Origin: Ahaetulla prasina
Lineage: Eukaryota; Chordata; Lepidosauria; Squamata; Colubridae
Assembly: GCF_028640845.1 (NCBI RefSeq)
Contig: NC_080548.1
Span: 10,038,314-10,102,313, forward strand
Direction of reading: 5' to 3'
DNA: 64,000 bases
Below are positions 1 to 11,274 of the stretch, piece after piece. How positions within the stretch are numbered: the first letter of the stretch is position 1; each line of letters opens with the position of its first letter. The notes under the pieces are model-generated. The model saw only the letters and a program-made list of their open reading frames with translations. It did not search any database and had not been told where the DNA came from. The translations under genes were made by a program, and so were the position numbers.

Positions 1-345
1 CTTTCCAGGAGTCCCCACATGCCCCATTTTGACTCCCAGGTAAGTGCAGGGAGGGCTCCTAGCTGCAGAATGGGGCACGGGTGCATCCGCTCCAGCCCAT
101 TTCCGCTCCCAGGAGGCTTCAGGGAGGCCTCCTAGGCCCAAAATGGGGTATGGGGGGGCGGTGCATCCCCCCCCGCGGCCCATTTTTGCTCTAAGGGGCA
201 TGCAGGAGGCCGAGTGCTGCCTATCACATACCCTTGGCCACGCCCACCATGGCCACGCCCACCTAGCTGGTCATTAGGGCAGAGAACCGGTTGTTAAATT
301 ATTTGAATCCTACCACTGGTTAAGTTGGAATTAAAATTGCTGAGA
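1..345. repeat. GC-rich interspersed repeat fragment
   Basis: Clusters of cccattttygctcccagg and ccacgcccacc, followed by agaaccggttgttaaattatttgaatcctaccactgg. The second part is the reverse complement of the element at 1639-1775. The same GC-rich style recurs at 15827-16347, 21548-21975 and 25630-26078. Family not named. Confidence 0.5.
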
Positions 346-365
346 CAACTGGATCAGGTAAAATA

Positions 366-445
366 GAACATAGAATTCTTTACTGGCCAAGTGTGATTTG
401 ATACACAAGGACTTTGTCTCTGGTGCCTAAACTCTCAGTGTACAT
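366..445 (-). repeat. CR1 (snake L3-type) 3' end, antisense, outer part
   Basis: tactggccaagtgtgattt...cacaaggactttgtct...ctctcagtgtacat matches the antisense tail of the longer copy at 37827-38450. It is continued at 784-890 on the other side of a nested L2 fragment. Confidence 0.6.
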
Positions 446-783
446 TTATTTATTTATTTTTATTTATTTATTTTTTAAATTTTTATACCGCCCTTCTCCC
501 GAAGGACTCAGGGCGGTGCACAGCCAAGTCATAAGAAACAGCACAATATACAATTAAAACAAGAACTTAAAACGAACATAATTCATAAATGGCCGGAATT
601 AAAACAATCAAATTTAAAACCCCTAAAATCTATAAATAATAACCCCGATTTAAAATTGTTTAGAATTAAAATTAAAAAATTTAAGCCAGTCCCGCTTGAG
701 TAAACAAATACGTTTTCAGCTCACGGCGAAAGGTCCGAAGGTCGGGTAATTGGCGCAAACCGCGGGGAAGTTCGTTCCAGATG
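446..783 (-). repeat. L2-type LINE 3' end nested in the CR1 tail
   Basis: (TTTA)n followed by accgcccttctcccgaaggactcagggcgg and, antisense, the sequence encoding the ...LPR(G)LRQLPDLRTFRRELK-like C-terminus seen better at 20282-20593. The hexamer gtacat flanks it on both sides (440-445 and 784-789), a probable target duplication. Confidence 0.7.
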
Positions 784-890
784 GTACATACAAGCAACAT
801 TATCATGATCATAATCATCGTAAAAATTCATTCATCAGAAATCATAAGATACAACACTTATTTGATAGTCGTGGATGCTCTAGACTTTGA
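784..890 (-). repeat. CR1 tail continuation
   Basis: Resumes the antisense CR1 3' UTR (..cattcatcagaaatcataagatacaacac..). From 891 to 1603 the sequence is AT-rich and I recognise nothing in it. Confidence 0.5.
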
Positions 891-1638
891 CAACTCTGTT
901 ACATAATCAATTTTTTTACAATCAAGTTTAAATTCATGCAAAAACTAGTGTGCTGGAGCATGTGAAGTTGTAGGGCATGATCCGGGGGAAATGTCCAAGC
1001 AAAACTTATTTCTGCCACAGATTTATCAAGTAGTTGTGGGCAATTCTTTAGCTTTAGATCCTGTTCTGTAATAATACAAATTTAGGCTGTTTTGTTGGAT
1101 TACTATGAATATTATTGAGATCATCTCTATTAAGATGATATACAAGAGATAGAATTATATTATAATATTATAGTACAGAATAAAATGATGCAATATATTG
1201 TTTTATCAAGATATTACTGAGAATGTCTGTATTAAGATGATAAAGATGAAACTTTTAAAATAAATTGTTATTGCTTTTTCAATGAATAACTGAAAGAAAA
1301 ATAACCCAAAGAAATAAAACACAAACATACATACATTATAAAACCATGCATTAATAAGGGCTTTAAAAAGAAGTGGAAAAAATAGAATAGGAAAAAAAAT
1401 GATAAAGTATAATACGTTGTTAGAATAATAGTTACAATTCTATATATAATTATCTAATACAAATATTATTCAAGTATGTGCGTGTGTATATTACAATAGA
1501 CTTATATGATTATCGTACATTTTTAATCTACTGCACTTAGTATAAATGAGTTTCATTTAATAATATTTCATATATTCATGATACTTGTCCATATAAAGTT
1601 TGTATCTATAGCAGAGATAGGTTTCAGCAGGTTCTGAC

Positions 1639-1775
1639 CAGTAGTGGGATTCAAGTAATTTAACAACCGGTTCTCTGTCCTAATGATTTCTTCCAACAAC
1701 CAGTTTGCCAAACTGCTGAGAAAGTTAACAACTGGTTCTCCCGAAGTGGTGCGAACTGGCTGTATCCCACCACTG
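1639..1775. mobile_element. hAT-type miniature element nested in 1612-2176
   Basis: Ends CAGTAGTGGGATTCA...TGTATCCCACCACTG and is flanked by the perfect 8-bp duplication gttctgac (1631-1638, 1776-1783), which is interrupted sequence of the outer element. Confidence 0.85.
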
Positions 1776-1926
1776 GTTCTGACCAGTTCTGAAGAACTGG
1801 TAGCACAAATTTTGAGTATTTCAGAGAACTGGTAGTAAAATTTCTGACTGGCCCCACCCCCATCTATTCTCTGCCTCCCAAGTCCCAGCTGATCAGGAGG
1901 AAATGGGGAGTTTGCAGTATCCTTCC

Positions 1927-2104
1927 CAGGGGTGGGTTTTACTTACTTTTACTACCGGTTTGCAACAGGAGTGTACGCGCACGCAGAAGCTTCTGCGCAT
2001 GCGCAGATTATCCATGATGATGTTGTGGTGGGTGAGTGGAGCGTCCCGCCAGTTTTACTAGCAGTTCTATACAACTGGACTGAACCAGGAGCAACCCACC
2101 ACTG
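1927..2104. mobile_element. Second hAT-type miniature element nested in 1612-2176
   Basis: Ends CAGGGGTGGGTTTTACTTAC...GCAACCCACCACTG, flanked by the perfect 8-bp duplication atccttcc (1919-1926, 2105-2112). Related copies sit at 12624-12787 and 32613-32811. Confidence 0.85.
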
Positions 2105-2184
2105 ATCCTTCCCCTGCCATGCCCACCAAGCCACACTCACAGAACCAGTAGCAAAAAAATTTGAAACCCACCACTGATCTATAG

Positions 2185-2917
2185 GCAATCTCTCACAAGT
2201 GTAATTGTCTTCCCAATGTTGCAGTATGAACCTTTTAACTAAAATAAGGGCATGGAGAATCCATCCATGTGAGTTGTCAAATTCCATGTACCAAGTATGT
2301 AATTCAAGAGAATATTATCCTCTGAAAACGTTAGCTTTTGTGACATGATCACATTTATATAGTCAACTCATTTCTCTCGAAAGTATAAACTACTTAGTCA
2401 TTATAGGATATTGTAAAAACCTGTATTTTAAGCGCTGTCCTGATTATATCTCCGCCTAGACATGATAATATTATGGTTGATTTTGTCTCATGCCTATCAT
2501 CTTAGCACTATATATCCATAATATTGTAACCATAATTTTATACTATAAAATAATGTCATATATAATATTATAGAAGAAGCCCCAGTTCACAGAAGTTTAG
2601 AGATCAGTCACCATGAGTAGACCATGAACATTGCAATGTGAAAAATATTCATAGAAGGAAAAGAGGATGTGGGAGGATAAGGAAAAGAGTCAATTTGGAC
2701 TCTGGATCTTCAGGTTAGAGAATTGTAGGATTTGAAGTCCACACATCTTGCCAAGTTTGAAAAACACTAGATTAAAAGAAAAAAGAACAGCAGCCAGCTA
2801 GACTTTTCTGTTTTTCTTCATTTCCATCTCCCCTTCTCTCCATGTATGGGTAGTCATGTACATAAAAGTAAAAGAAAAAAGCAGAGAATCGTCCTAGGAA
2901 AATCTTTTTGGGTTGTT
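2185..2917. other. No recognisable gene or repeat
   Basis: AT-rich sequence. Only 2729-2770 resembles a worn half of the 'tctccaaccttgg' hAT palindrome. Confidence 0.5.
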
Positions 2918-2954
2918 GGTGTGTGTGTGTGGGAGAGAGAGAAAGAGAGAAAGG

Positions 2955-2988
<34 letters not shown>

Positions 2989-2990
2989 TT
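2918..2990 (+). repeat. (GT)n/(GA)n microsatellite
   Basis: A short GT run followed by interrupted GA/GAAA repeats. Confidence 0.95.
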
Positions 2991-3118
2991 AAATGTACTT
3001 TAGCCCTGCTCATACCTTCCACATTAAGGTGCATAATTTTCAGGACAATTTTCGATGTCCTTCGTCTGCTGGTTCTGAAAAGAACTGTTGTGTTTATTTT
3101 TGGTATTCAGAACAACAG

Positions 3119-3470
3119 AACGATAGAATAACAGAGTTGGAAGGGAATTTGGAGGTTGTCTAGTCCAACCTGCTGCTCCAGCAGGAGATGCTATCCTGCG
3201 TTTCAGACAAGTGGCTATCCAAGCTCTTCCTAAAAGTGATGGAGCACTCACAACTTCTGAAAGTTACTTGTTCTCACCGTTGGGAATTTTCTTCCCAGCT
3301 CTAGGTTGCTTCTCTCTTTGGTTAGTTTTCATCCATTGTTTCTTGTCTTGCCTTCTGGTGCTTTGGAAAATGACCCCCTCTTCTCTGTGGCAGTCCTTCA
3401 AATGCTAGAACACTACTATCATATCTTGCTGGGAGATCCTTTTGAGGTCCAGCAGCTGGAATCTGTAGAC
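3119..3470 (-). repeat. CR1 LINE 3' end, antisense
   Basis: aacagagttggaagggaa..ctagtccaacc..gcaggag is the antisense of the CR1 3' terminus (ggttggactagaagacctccaaggtccctt). It continues through the coding part for the NLELRRNFLTVR region. A half copy of the hAT palindrome follows at 3473-3540. Confidence 0.85.
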
Positions 3471-3540
3471 TGGGGTCTCCAACCTTGGCAACTATATGAC
3501 TTGTGGACTTCAACTCCAAGAATTCCTCAGCCTATTTAGC

Positions 3541-3927
3541 TGTGACAAAGTCACATTAGCTGGGATGCACCACAAAGAAGCTAATGCTAGTCTATATTGC
3601 ACCCTTAAAGTTTTATGCATTAATACTGTTTTCTGTTAAGTCCTACAAAATAAATAATAAATAAAACTACTTTAGGATGGTCTTTGTCTCAGAAGCAGAA
3701 AAAAAAAAAACAGTTCCCACTCAATTTTTCCCATTTTGATAAAAGGGTGGGCAGTAACTTAGCCCCCAGTCGTAATGGTAGGGCTTGAAGCATAACCCCT
3801 GTGCTAACTGGGTTTAAGCTATCTTATTTTTTTTATTATTTATTTATTTATTTATTTATATCATATTTAAAAAGAAATTGGACATGGTGCGACCATCCTG
3901 ACGTTATCTCCACTATACACATTAAAG
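3541..3927. other. Unrecognised stretch with a (TTTA)n run
   Basis: Nothing recognisable except poly(A) near 3701 and a TTTA tract at about 3832-3862. Confidence 0.5.
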
Positions 3928-4429
3928 CAGAGGTAGTCAACCTTTTTATACCTACCGCCCACTTTTGTATCTCTGTTAGTAGTAAAATTTTCTAACCGCC
4001 CACCGGTTCCACAGTAATGCGCCGTGTATCGTCGTCTGTGCATGCCTCTCGCGCATCGTGGATTGGGTTTGTGGAGGGTGATGGCTACCAGCTCTGCTTG
4101 TTTGTTACAGCTGGGTGGTGTGGGGGGGAGATGCGCGAGTTATTCTGGGACGAGGCTCTTTTGTTTGCGCCATTTAGTTTCACTTAGGTAACATAAACTA
4201 AACTTATGTGCAGGCGATACAAATGGTATATTTTCAGAAATTTAAATTGTCACAGGGAATTTTATGAAAACCTAATGAAAATGTTTTTAAATAATGCTAT
4301 GAAATTTTTTTTAAGTCAATTAAATTTAAAAAAAGGAAAGTGCTTCAGTATCAGACAAAACCCCTACTGCCCACCATGAAAGCTGGAACGCCCATTAGTG
4401 GGTGGTAGGGACCAGGTTCACTACCACTG
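3928..4429. mobile_element. hAT-type element, about 500 bp, non-autonomous
   Basis: Ends CAGAGGTAGTCAACCTTTTTATACC...GGTTCACTACCACTG, with a 7/8 matching duplication cattaaag (3920-3927) / cactaaag (4430-4437). No ORF of transposase length is present. Confidence 0.75.
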
Positions 4430-4437
4430 CACTAAAG

Positions 4438-4800
4438 TATAACACAAGTATTTTATATGCTCAGCATACCTTGCTAATTATATTTGACCCCCTATATACC
4501 CTTATATTTACATATATTACATCATCTTTTGGTCTACACATCTTAGTTATTTCCTGTTCCAACTTCCATTTCTCAAATCCAACCATTGATAAAATCTATT
4601 CCAAAGCTCATAGTATTCTGTCTTTCCTTTGTTTTTTACTTCTAGTGTCAATCTATCACATTCTGCACAGTCTAATATTTTCTTTATTATCTCCCTTTCT
4701 AGAAGTATATTCTCATTCGTCCACTATTGGGTATGGAAGACAAGTGGCGCCTCAATACTTCCAAAGACACTATATACAACAGGCCCTATTGGGAGTATGG
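4438..4800 (-). repeat. L1 LINE ORF2/3' fragment, antisense, probable
   Basis: Antisense AT-rich sequence (ctattccaaagctcatagtattctgt.., ..attctgcacagtctaatattttcttta) resembling the C-terminal part of L1 at 36800-36910 and 30760-30830. Boundaries are uncertain. Confidence 0.5.
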
Positions 4801-5361
4801 AATAAAATAAAAAAACAGAACTATATGGATTTAAGCTATCTTAAAGATGTGATAACCACTGTCAATTGCCTGTGTTTCAGTTTTTTGGTCTTTTCAATTA
4901 CCCGTTATTGAACATAACTAATAGACACATCTGTAATGGTATGTGCAGGAATGGCCTTGGGAGAGAGAGAGAAAGAGATGCTGCCTAGGGAATGGCCAGA
5001 TAAGAGAGAGCATAGCCTGAAGCTGCATAACGGACAGAGAAAAAAACTCAGAAATGAACCTCTCTAACTTCTCAGCCTGTAAAGGCGATAGTGGAATATT
5101 TCTATGTTCAGCCTTGCAGGATTATGATAGTATAGTCTTAAAATAAACTAAGAACAATCTCCTCTGGTTCTTTTCCTGCCTGGTCTACCTGGGAAGGCTG
5201 AGAACATCTGAGCATGTGCAGAGCAGAGTCCAGCTGTGACTAGACAGGCTTCTGTTTCCAGAAGAGAAGTGCTATAACACTGGGAAAGGGAGTGGGCTTT
5301 GCTTTCATTTTTCAAGGCCCAGCTAGGTAGCAGCAACTGAGGCAACCTTGGTTAAAGGTTA
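4801..5361. other. No recognisable gene or repeat
   Basis: Mixed sequence with a short GA-rich patch near 4963. No ORF or RNA gene seen. Confidence 0.4.
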
Positions 5362-5740
5362 GGAGCCGTGGTGGCCCAGTGGTTAGAGTATAGTATTGCA
5401 GGCTGACTCACCGTTCACTGCTGGGAGTTCGATTCTGACTGGTTCAAGGTTGACTCAGCCTTCTATCCATCCAAAGTGAGTAAAATGACTTTGGAGGCAA
5501 CATGCTGACTCTGTAAACCAGGGGTCTCCAACCTTGGCGACTTTAAGACTTGTGGACTTCAACTCCTGGAATCCCTCAGCCAGCAAAGCTGGCTGAGGAA
5601 TTCTGGGAGCTGAAGTCCACAAGTCTTAAAGTCGCCAAGGTTGGAGGCCCCTGCTGTAAACTTCTTAGAGAGGACTGTAAAGCACTGTGAAGCGATATAT
5701 AAGTCCAAGTGCTATTGCTGTTGCTAAATTGAGCCAGGTC
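5362..5740 (+). repeat. tRNA-derived SINE (Sauria-SINE type), split by a hAT element
   Basis: Begins gagccgtggtggcccagtgg (A-box-like), has a B-box-like gttcgattc, then 'ggttgactcagcctt' and ends 'agcactgtgaagcgatatataagt...gctattgctgttgct'. That last part is the tail characteristic of this squamate SINE. The hAT element 5519-5653 interrupts it. Confidence 0.85.
5519..5653. mobile_element. Palindromic hAT MITE ('tctccaaccttgg' family)
   Basis: CAGGGGTCTCCAACC...GGTTGGAGGCCCCTG, almost a complete inverted repeat, flanked by the perfect 8-bp duplication ctgtaaac (5511-5518, 5654-5661). This family occurs at least a dozen times in the window. Confidence 0.92.
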
Positions 5741-7984
5741 CCTCCTTCATAGCTTCCGGATGGGAGACCCAAAGCTCTAGCCTGTGGGGAGGTTGTAAAA
5801 TATCACAGTATTTTTCAGTAGCAAACTGCCATTTCTCTACTATTGTCACAAGCCCACATAGGGATGCCCATTTAGCCCCTGGTTCCTGAGTTCAAGTTAA
5901 AGGAGGTTTGACTTTCATTTGCAAAGTCAAACTTGCACACAATCTCAATCATCCAGGTCATGGCAGTTTCTTGGTGTTTTGTTTTGTTTTTCTTGAAAAC
6001 TGAGGAAGCTTCTGGGATGAAGTGAAACATTTTAATGGAGGAAAAAATGAAGAAAGTTCATTTGCAAAAACACCTTTGGGTCAAACTTGCACAAAACAAT
6101 ATCAAAGCAAGGCAAGTTTCTCCCTGCTTCCAACCTCCCGCCTTCCGTGCTCAAGGTGGATTCATCCCTTCAGGTTGTCTCCAGACTAGAAGCTGGAAAA
6201 GACTGAGAACCAGGCAAACAGCCCACCTGCTGACTGCCATAAGCTCCATCACACCTCTGGGAAATTAATGCTCGCCTCCCCACCAAGCCTTGCAGCCAGC
6301 AGCGATCAATCCACCCACCCGCTGAGCCAGATCATCCCAGAATGCCCCAAAAGCAGAAACGGGCGCTGAGCAGAATTACAAGGAGGAAGAGCGGCGTTAT
6401 CAATAATAACGCGCGGGTGGGGGAAGGATTATTTGTAATGGCAATTATGCTCAGCCATGTTACTCTGGCCCGGCCATTATGCACGGGGTCAGGTTCCCAC
6501 TGGTGCCGATTCCTCTTGCATTTGACAGCCCGATATTAAGACTTGATGATTTAGCTTTTGGGGGGGTTTTTTCCCTTTGTGCTTTGTAAATTCCATTTGG
6601 TCGAGAAGCTGCAGTTCATTTTTATCATAGAAATCCCTTTGCCATCTCTTGCCCGCAACCATTAACTTACTGCGCCAGCCACATCTTCCTCCCCATTTTA
6701 AACATGGTATTAGTGTTTGGGGCTGATTTTTCTTTTGCTGGTGGGCCCGGTGCTGTTCCACCAAGGGAATCCTAGGCTTTAATTATCTTGAAATATGAAG
6801 AGCCACTGGGCAGATGTGAACAAAAGGAACTTGTTCCTATTGTATCATTGCTCGGTTTGCGCTGGCAAAGCTAAAGCCTGCTTTTCTAGCAGCTGTCTGT
6901 TTTTCTAGCTGGCACAGGAAGGGAGCTGCGATTGCTTTCTTTATTTCCCTGGAGTTTCAAAGTGGCACTTTTGTGTGCCATCAAATGAGGAATGCCAAAG
7001 GAATAAGAAAGAGTTTGAGCGCTGATTGAGGGTTGGGAGTGGGCGTTGCAAGCTTGTGAGACACACAGGAGTCTTAGATGTTCAAGGGGAGGAACGAAGA
7101 AACATCTCTGCTCGGCAGTCTTCCCTTTTAATTTCTCGCCTTGCTATTCCTGATACTTCTGGGGACAAAGAAACAGAAAAGGGAGATTGACACAATAGCT
7201 TCGTTCTTCCATTGTGGTTTCGAGAAGAAAAAACAATTTCCCAGCACTGGATCTTTAACTGAAATTCAAGAGGTTGCGGAAATGCAGGATTCACTTTTTT
7301 AACTTGATTGTTTTTGCTGGTGTTGCTTCATTATGCCATATTTTTTTTGCCTCCCCTCTCCATGGGTTAAGAAGACAGAGGCACTGATAAATATGGAAGC
7401 GGTGGAAGAAAAGGAAGCCGAGAGCAGAAACAAGTGGACGGGTTTTGCATTTGGAGAGATGTACAACCAGAGAGCTTGACCAGGTTTTTGACCACTCGTT
7501 TATAAATGGTCTGGAGCTTTAAATGAGTCGTGAGATGGACAGATCCCAACTTGCTTGCAGTAGTAAAAATAAAAAAGGATTGCAAAGTACTCCAAAAGGC
7601 TCTCTCCAAATTGGGCAGTTGGACCTCACAAGTACAAATGTAGTTCAGGCTAAGTGAGTTCAAAGGGAATTGAAACATGTTGCAATAGGGAACATTTTCC
7701 CCCTTATTGCAGTACTCAGTTCTAGACATAAAGGAATGTGGACAGTTGGTACTCTTTTTTTATGCCTTTGAGTCTTTTTTTTTTTACTCCTGGCAATTGT
7801 CTGGACAAGTCCCTGCAGTTTTCTTGGTGAGAGTTTTGGAAGTGGTTTGTCTTTGCCCTTTTTCTAGGATTGAAAAAGAAGGACTGGCCAAATTTTACCC
7901 AGCCAGCATTCATGCTTAAAGCAGAACTATAACTCACAGTCCCCTGGTGGTTGGTCCAAAGTCACCCACTGGTTTTCTACCAAC
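5741..7984. other. Repeat-poor stretch; possible conserved non-coding block at 6330-6545
   Basis: I see no gene and no recognisable transposon. Within it, 6330-6545 has mixed composition, several CG dinucleotides (ataataacgcgcggg) and motif-dense sequence (ggcaattatgctcagcc, ggcccggccattatgc), unlike the surrounding decayed DNA. That is the appearance of a regulatory element but not proof of one. Confidence 0.3.
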
Positions 7985-8174
7985 CTGCCTTCCACTGAGG
8001 ACCTGTATGCTGCATGAATCAAAAAGAGGGCTGTGAAAATACTTACAGATCCCTCACATCCTGGACATAAACTGTTTCAACTCCTACCCTCAAAACGATG
8101 CTATAGAGCACTGCACACAGAACAATTAGACACAAGAACAGTTTTTTACCGAACGCCATCACTCTGCTAAACAA
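7985..8174 (+). repeat. CR1 (snake L3-type) C-terminal coding part, left piece
   Basis: Sense copy of the sequence at 38108-38302: it encodes the CR1 C-terminal ...SHPGHKLFQLLP..., RALHTEQLDTRT.FFTERHHSAKQ-like region. It is split at 8174 by a younger CR1; the duplication acaa is seen at 8171-8174 and 9103-9106. Confidence 0.8.
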
Positions 8175-9020
8175 GCTGGCAGGAATAGCCAACACTCCAG
8201 AAGATAGGCTCAAGATACAGAAAGATCTTGACAGCCTTGAACATTGGGCACTATCTAACAAAATGAAATTCAACAGTGAAAAAAGTAAGGTTCTACATTT
8301 AGGCCAAAAAAACAAAATGCACAGGTACCGGATATGTGGTACCTTGCTCAATAGTAGTAACTGTGAGAGAGTTCTTGGAGTCCTAGTGGACAACCATTTA
8401 GATATGAGCCAGCAGTGTGCAGCAGCTGCCAAAAAAGCCAACACAATTCTGGGCTGCATAAACAGAGGGATAGAATCAAGATCACGTGAAGTGCTAATAC
8501 CACTTTATAATGCCTTGGTAAGGCCACACTTGGAATATTGCATTCAGTTTTGGTCGCCACATTGTAAAAAGGATGTTGAGACTCTAGAAAGAATGCAGAG
8601 AACAGCGACGAAGATGATTAGGGGACTGGAGGCTAAAACATATGAAGAATGGTTGCAGGAACTCGGTATGCCTAGTTTAATGAAAAGAAGGACTAGGGGA
8701 GACATGATAGCAGTGTTCCAATATCTCAGGGGTTGCCACAAAGAAGAGGGAGTCAAACTATTCTCCAAAGCACCTGAGGGTAGAACAAGAAGCAATGGGT
8801 GGAAACTAATCAAGGAGAGAAGCAACCTAGAACTAAGGAGAAATTTCCTGACAGTTAGAACAATTAATCAGTGGAACAACTTGCCTGCAGAAGTTGTAAA
8901 TGCTCCAACACTGGAAATTTTTAAGAAAATGTTGGATAGCCATTTGTCTGAAATGGTGTAGGGTTTCCTGCCTGGGCAGGGGGTTGGACTAGAAGACCTC
9001 CAAGGTCCTTCCAACTCTGA

Positions 9021-9102
<82 letters not shown>
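8175..9102 (+). mobile_element. CR1 LINE, 5'-truncated, RT C-terminal region open
   Basis: An open frame of 232 codons (8263-8961) is the classic CR1 reverse-transcriptase C-terminus: KVLHLGQKN, ERVLGVLVDNHLDMSQQCAAAAKKAN, RGIESRSREVLIPLYNALVRPHLEYC, LERMQRTATKMIRGLE and NNLPAEVV. It has no upstream palm domain with FADD, so it is 5'-truncated and dead. The 3' UTR ends ggttggactagaagacctccaaggtccttccaactctga followed by (ATT)n at 9021-9102, the usual CR1 tail. The uninterrupted frame suggests it is fairly young. Confidence 0.95.
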
Positions 9103-9104
<2 letters not shown>

Positions 9105-9327
9105 AAATAATTCCCTCAACACTGTCAAACTATTTACTAAATCTGCACTACTATTGATCTTCTCATCGTACCCATCACCCATCTCCTTCCACTTATGACT
9201 GTATGACTGTAACTTTGTTGCTTGTATCCTTACGATTTATACTGATATTGATTGTTTCCTGATTGCTTGTAGCCTATGACTATCATTAAGTGTTGTAAGT
9301 GTTGTACCTTGATGAAGGTTATCTTTT

Positions 9328-9914
9328 TTTTTAATTAAAAAAGTTTTATTTTAACATTCATATCCAATAACATATTTAATGTACCATCATATACAATTAA
9401 TTTGGACCTGCCCGGTCACCACCCCCTTCCTTTAACTCTCTTCCTTTCTCTACCTTCTTCTACTTTCCACAACCATCCTCCCCCTCTCTTATCTACATCC
9501 TCTCCTCCTTCCTCCCTACTGCTTTCTTCTCCCTCTTCTATCTCTCTTCCTTCCTTTCCTCTTCTTCCTCTTCTCTTTCCTACCTCCTTCTCTCTTCTAC
9601 TTCCTTCTTTCCCGTCATTCTGAAGTGGTAGCCAGGCAGCTCCGATCTTACATTAATTATACATCTTCAATCATCTTTGTACATTGACCATCAATCCATT
9701 TTCTACCCTCATCCCCCCTCCCCCTCCCTTCCCCTTCCTCCCCCCACCCCCCAGGACTTCCCAGAACCGAATACAGGGTATAAAACTAACAACAAAAATT
9801 AAAATATAACACAAATCATAATCCATAGTCACTCCTTAAAACCTCAACTCCCCTTCCAGAAACAAAGAAAATACATTTCTTCCAATCCATTATATATCAG
9901 ACCATTCCACTCCT
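9328..9914 (-). mobile_element. L1 LINE 3' UTR, antisense insertion with 12-bp duplication
   Basis: Flanked by the perfect duplication aggttatctttt (9316-9327, 9915-9926), with a poly(T) start on the + strand, that is, a poly(A) tail on the minus strand. The pyrimidine-rich body (9420-9760) is the antisense of the G-rich L1 3' UTR seen at 29786-29850 (ttctgggaagtcttgggg). Confidence 0.85.
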
Positions 9915-9995
9915 AGGTTATCTTTTATGTACACCGAGAGCATATGCACCAAGACAAAATCCTTGCATGTCCAATTACACTTGGCCAATAAAAAA

Positions 9996-10060
9996 TTCTA
10001 TTCTGTTCTATTCTATTCTATTCTATTCTATTCTATTCTATTCTATTCTATTCTATTCTA
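9996..10060 (+). repeat. (TTCTA)n microsatellite at CR1 tail
   Basis: About twelve TTCTA units continuous with the CR1 3' end. Arrays of the same unit sit at 37827-37843, 62750-62800 and 63000-63070. Confidence 0.95.
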
Positions 10061-10066
10061 AAATGG

Positions 10067-10784
10067 GACTAGAACTTACTGTCTCCTGATTATTGGTCCA
10101 AAGTCACCCAGCTAGTGATGTGTGAGGAGAATATCTTCACATATCTCTAACCTCAGCTGAGAAAATACTCCATCAAAAGAAATTTCAAAACAAAATGTGG
10201 AGATTTTAGCATTAATACCCTGTTGATGATAGATTTCTGCTTAAAAATGTCTGGCTATCAGGAGGAAATGTCTGAAAATTCTCCCCAAATTATCTGCAAG
10301 GTTTCCATCATTATACTTCTTTTGTACTGAACAAGTACATATAATTAAGGGTTGTTGGATTTTGAGATCAACAATTTTGAGGTTCAATATGACTGTGGGG
10401 TTGAATAAGACTTTGAACCCAGACCTTGGCTGGTAGCACCTACCTGAATGCTAAACAATCTTTAAAGACTTGCTGCCAACTGCCTAGCATTAACCAAGGT
10501 TAACTGTAACAAGGGCAGGAATAACTGATGCATCCCTGCGGCTGCATTACATTTGCAACATCCAGTTGAAGAAGCTCTTTTGAGGAGGTTGAATAATCTC
10601 AGATCTAAAGCTGTCCTCTGCTGCTGGGAGCCAGTTTGTCAGCTCATTGAGAAGCAGAATCTCTTGGTCTGCAGTAATCTTTGGTGTCCCCAGCATGTGC
10701 CAAGGTCAGATGAGTTCTCCAGCCATCCAGCTATAAGCGGATACCTTCCAAATGTTGTAAATATAATTTCCATCTACCCCAGCA
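10067..10784. other. No recognisable gene or repeat
   Basis: Unclassified sequence; the longest open frame (10553-10801) has no family features. Confidence 0.45.
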
Positions 10785-11240
10785 GCAGAATAACAGAATA
10801 GCAGGTTTGGAAGGGATTTTGGAGATCTTCTAGGCCAACTCCGTGCTCAAGCAGGAGCCTTTCATTTCAGATGAAAAGCTGACCAATCTCTTCTTGAAAA
10901 TCCCCAGTGATGGAGCACCTTCTGAAGGCAATATTCAGTTCCCAATATTAGGAAATTTCTCCTTAGTTCTAAGTTGGATCTCTCCTTGATTAGTTTCCAC
11001 CCATTGCTTCTTGTCCTACCCTCAAGTGTTTTGAAGAATAAGTCCCTCTGTTCGCTGTGACAGCTCCTCAGATAATGGAAAATTGGTATCGTATCATCCC
11101 TAGTCCTTCTCTTAGACTAGACGTACCCAGTTCTGCAACCGTTCTTCATATGTTTTAGCCTCTAGTCCCTTAATCATCTGTGTTGCTCTTCTCTGCACTC
11201 TTACTAGAAGAGTCTCAACACTTTTATATCATGGTGACCA
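10785..11240 (-). repeat. CR1 LINE 3' end, antisense, worn
   Basis: aacagaatagcaggtttggaaggga...ttctccttagttctaagttgg...ccacccattgcttcttgtcc... is antisense CR1 from tail to the ERMQRTATKMI region. Confidence 0.85.
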
Positions 11241-11274
11241 AAACTGGATGCAATGGCTGGGGTGATGAAAGTAG

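Larger units (their letters stand above)
1612..2176. mobile_element. hAT-type miniature element containing two further hAT elements
   Basis: Ends CAGAGATAGGTTTCAGC...GAAACCCACCACTG, flanked by the perfect 8-bp duplication atctatag (1604-1611 and 2177-2184). The body carries the 'ctgaccagttctgaagaactggta...ctgactggccccacccccatctattctctgcctccc' core seen again at 39542-39830. The 8-bp duplication and CAG..CTG termini point to the hAT superfamily; there is no transposase. Confidence 0.85.
9103..10066 (+). repeat. CR1 (snake L3-type) 3' UTR, right piece, with pentanucleotide tail
   Basis: Continues the element at 7985-8174: ataattccctcaacactgtc... to cttggccaataaaaaattcta, then (TTCTA)n at 9996-10060. 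It is interrupted by an L1 insertion at 9328-9914. Confidence 0.85.

Noticed and set aside
8868..9182. Open frame with a poly-isoleucine run
   Set aside because: Antisense reading of the (ATT)n tail of CR1.
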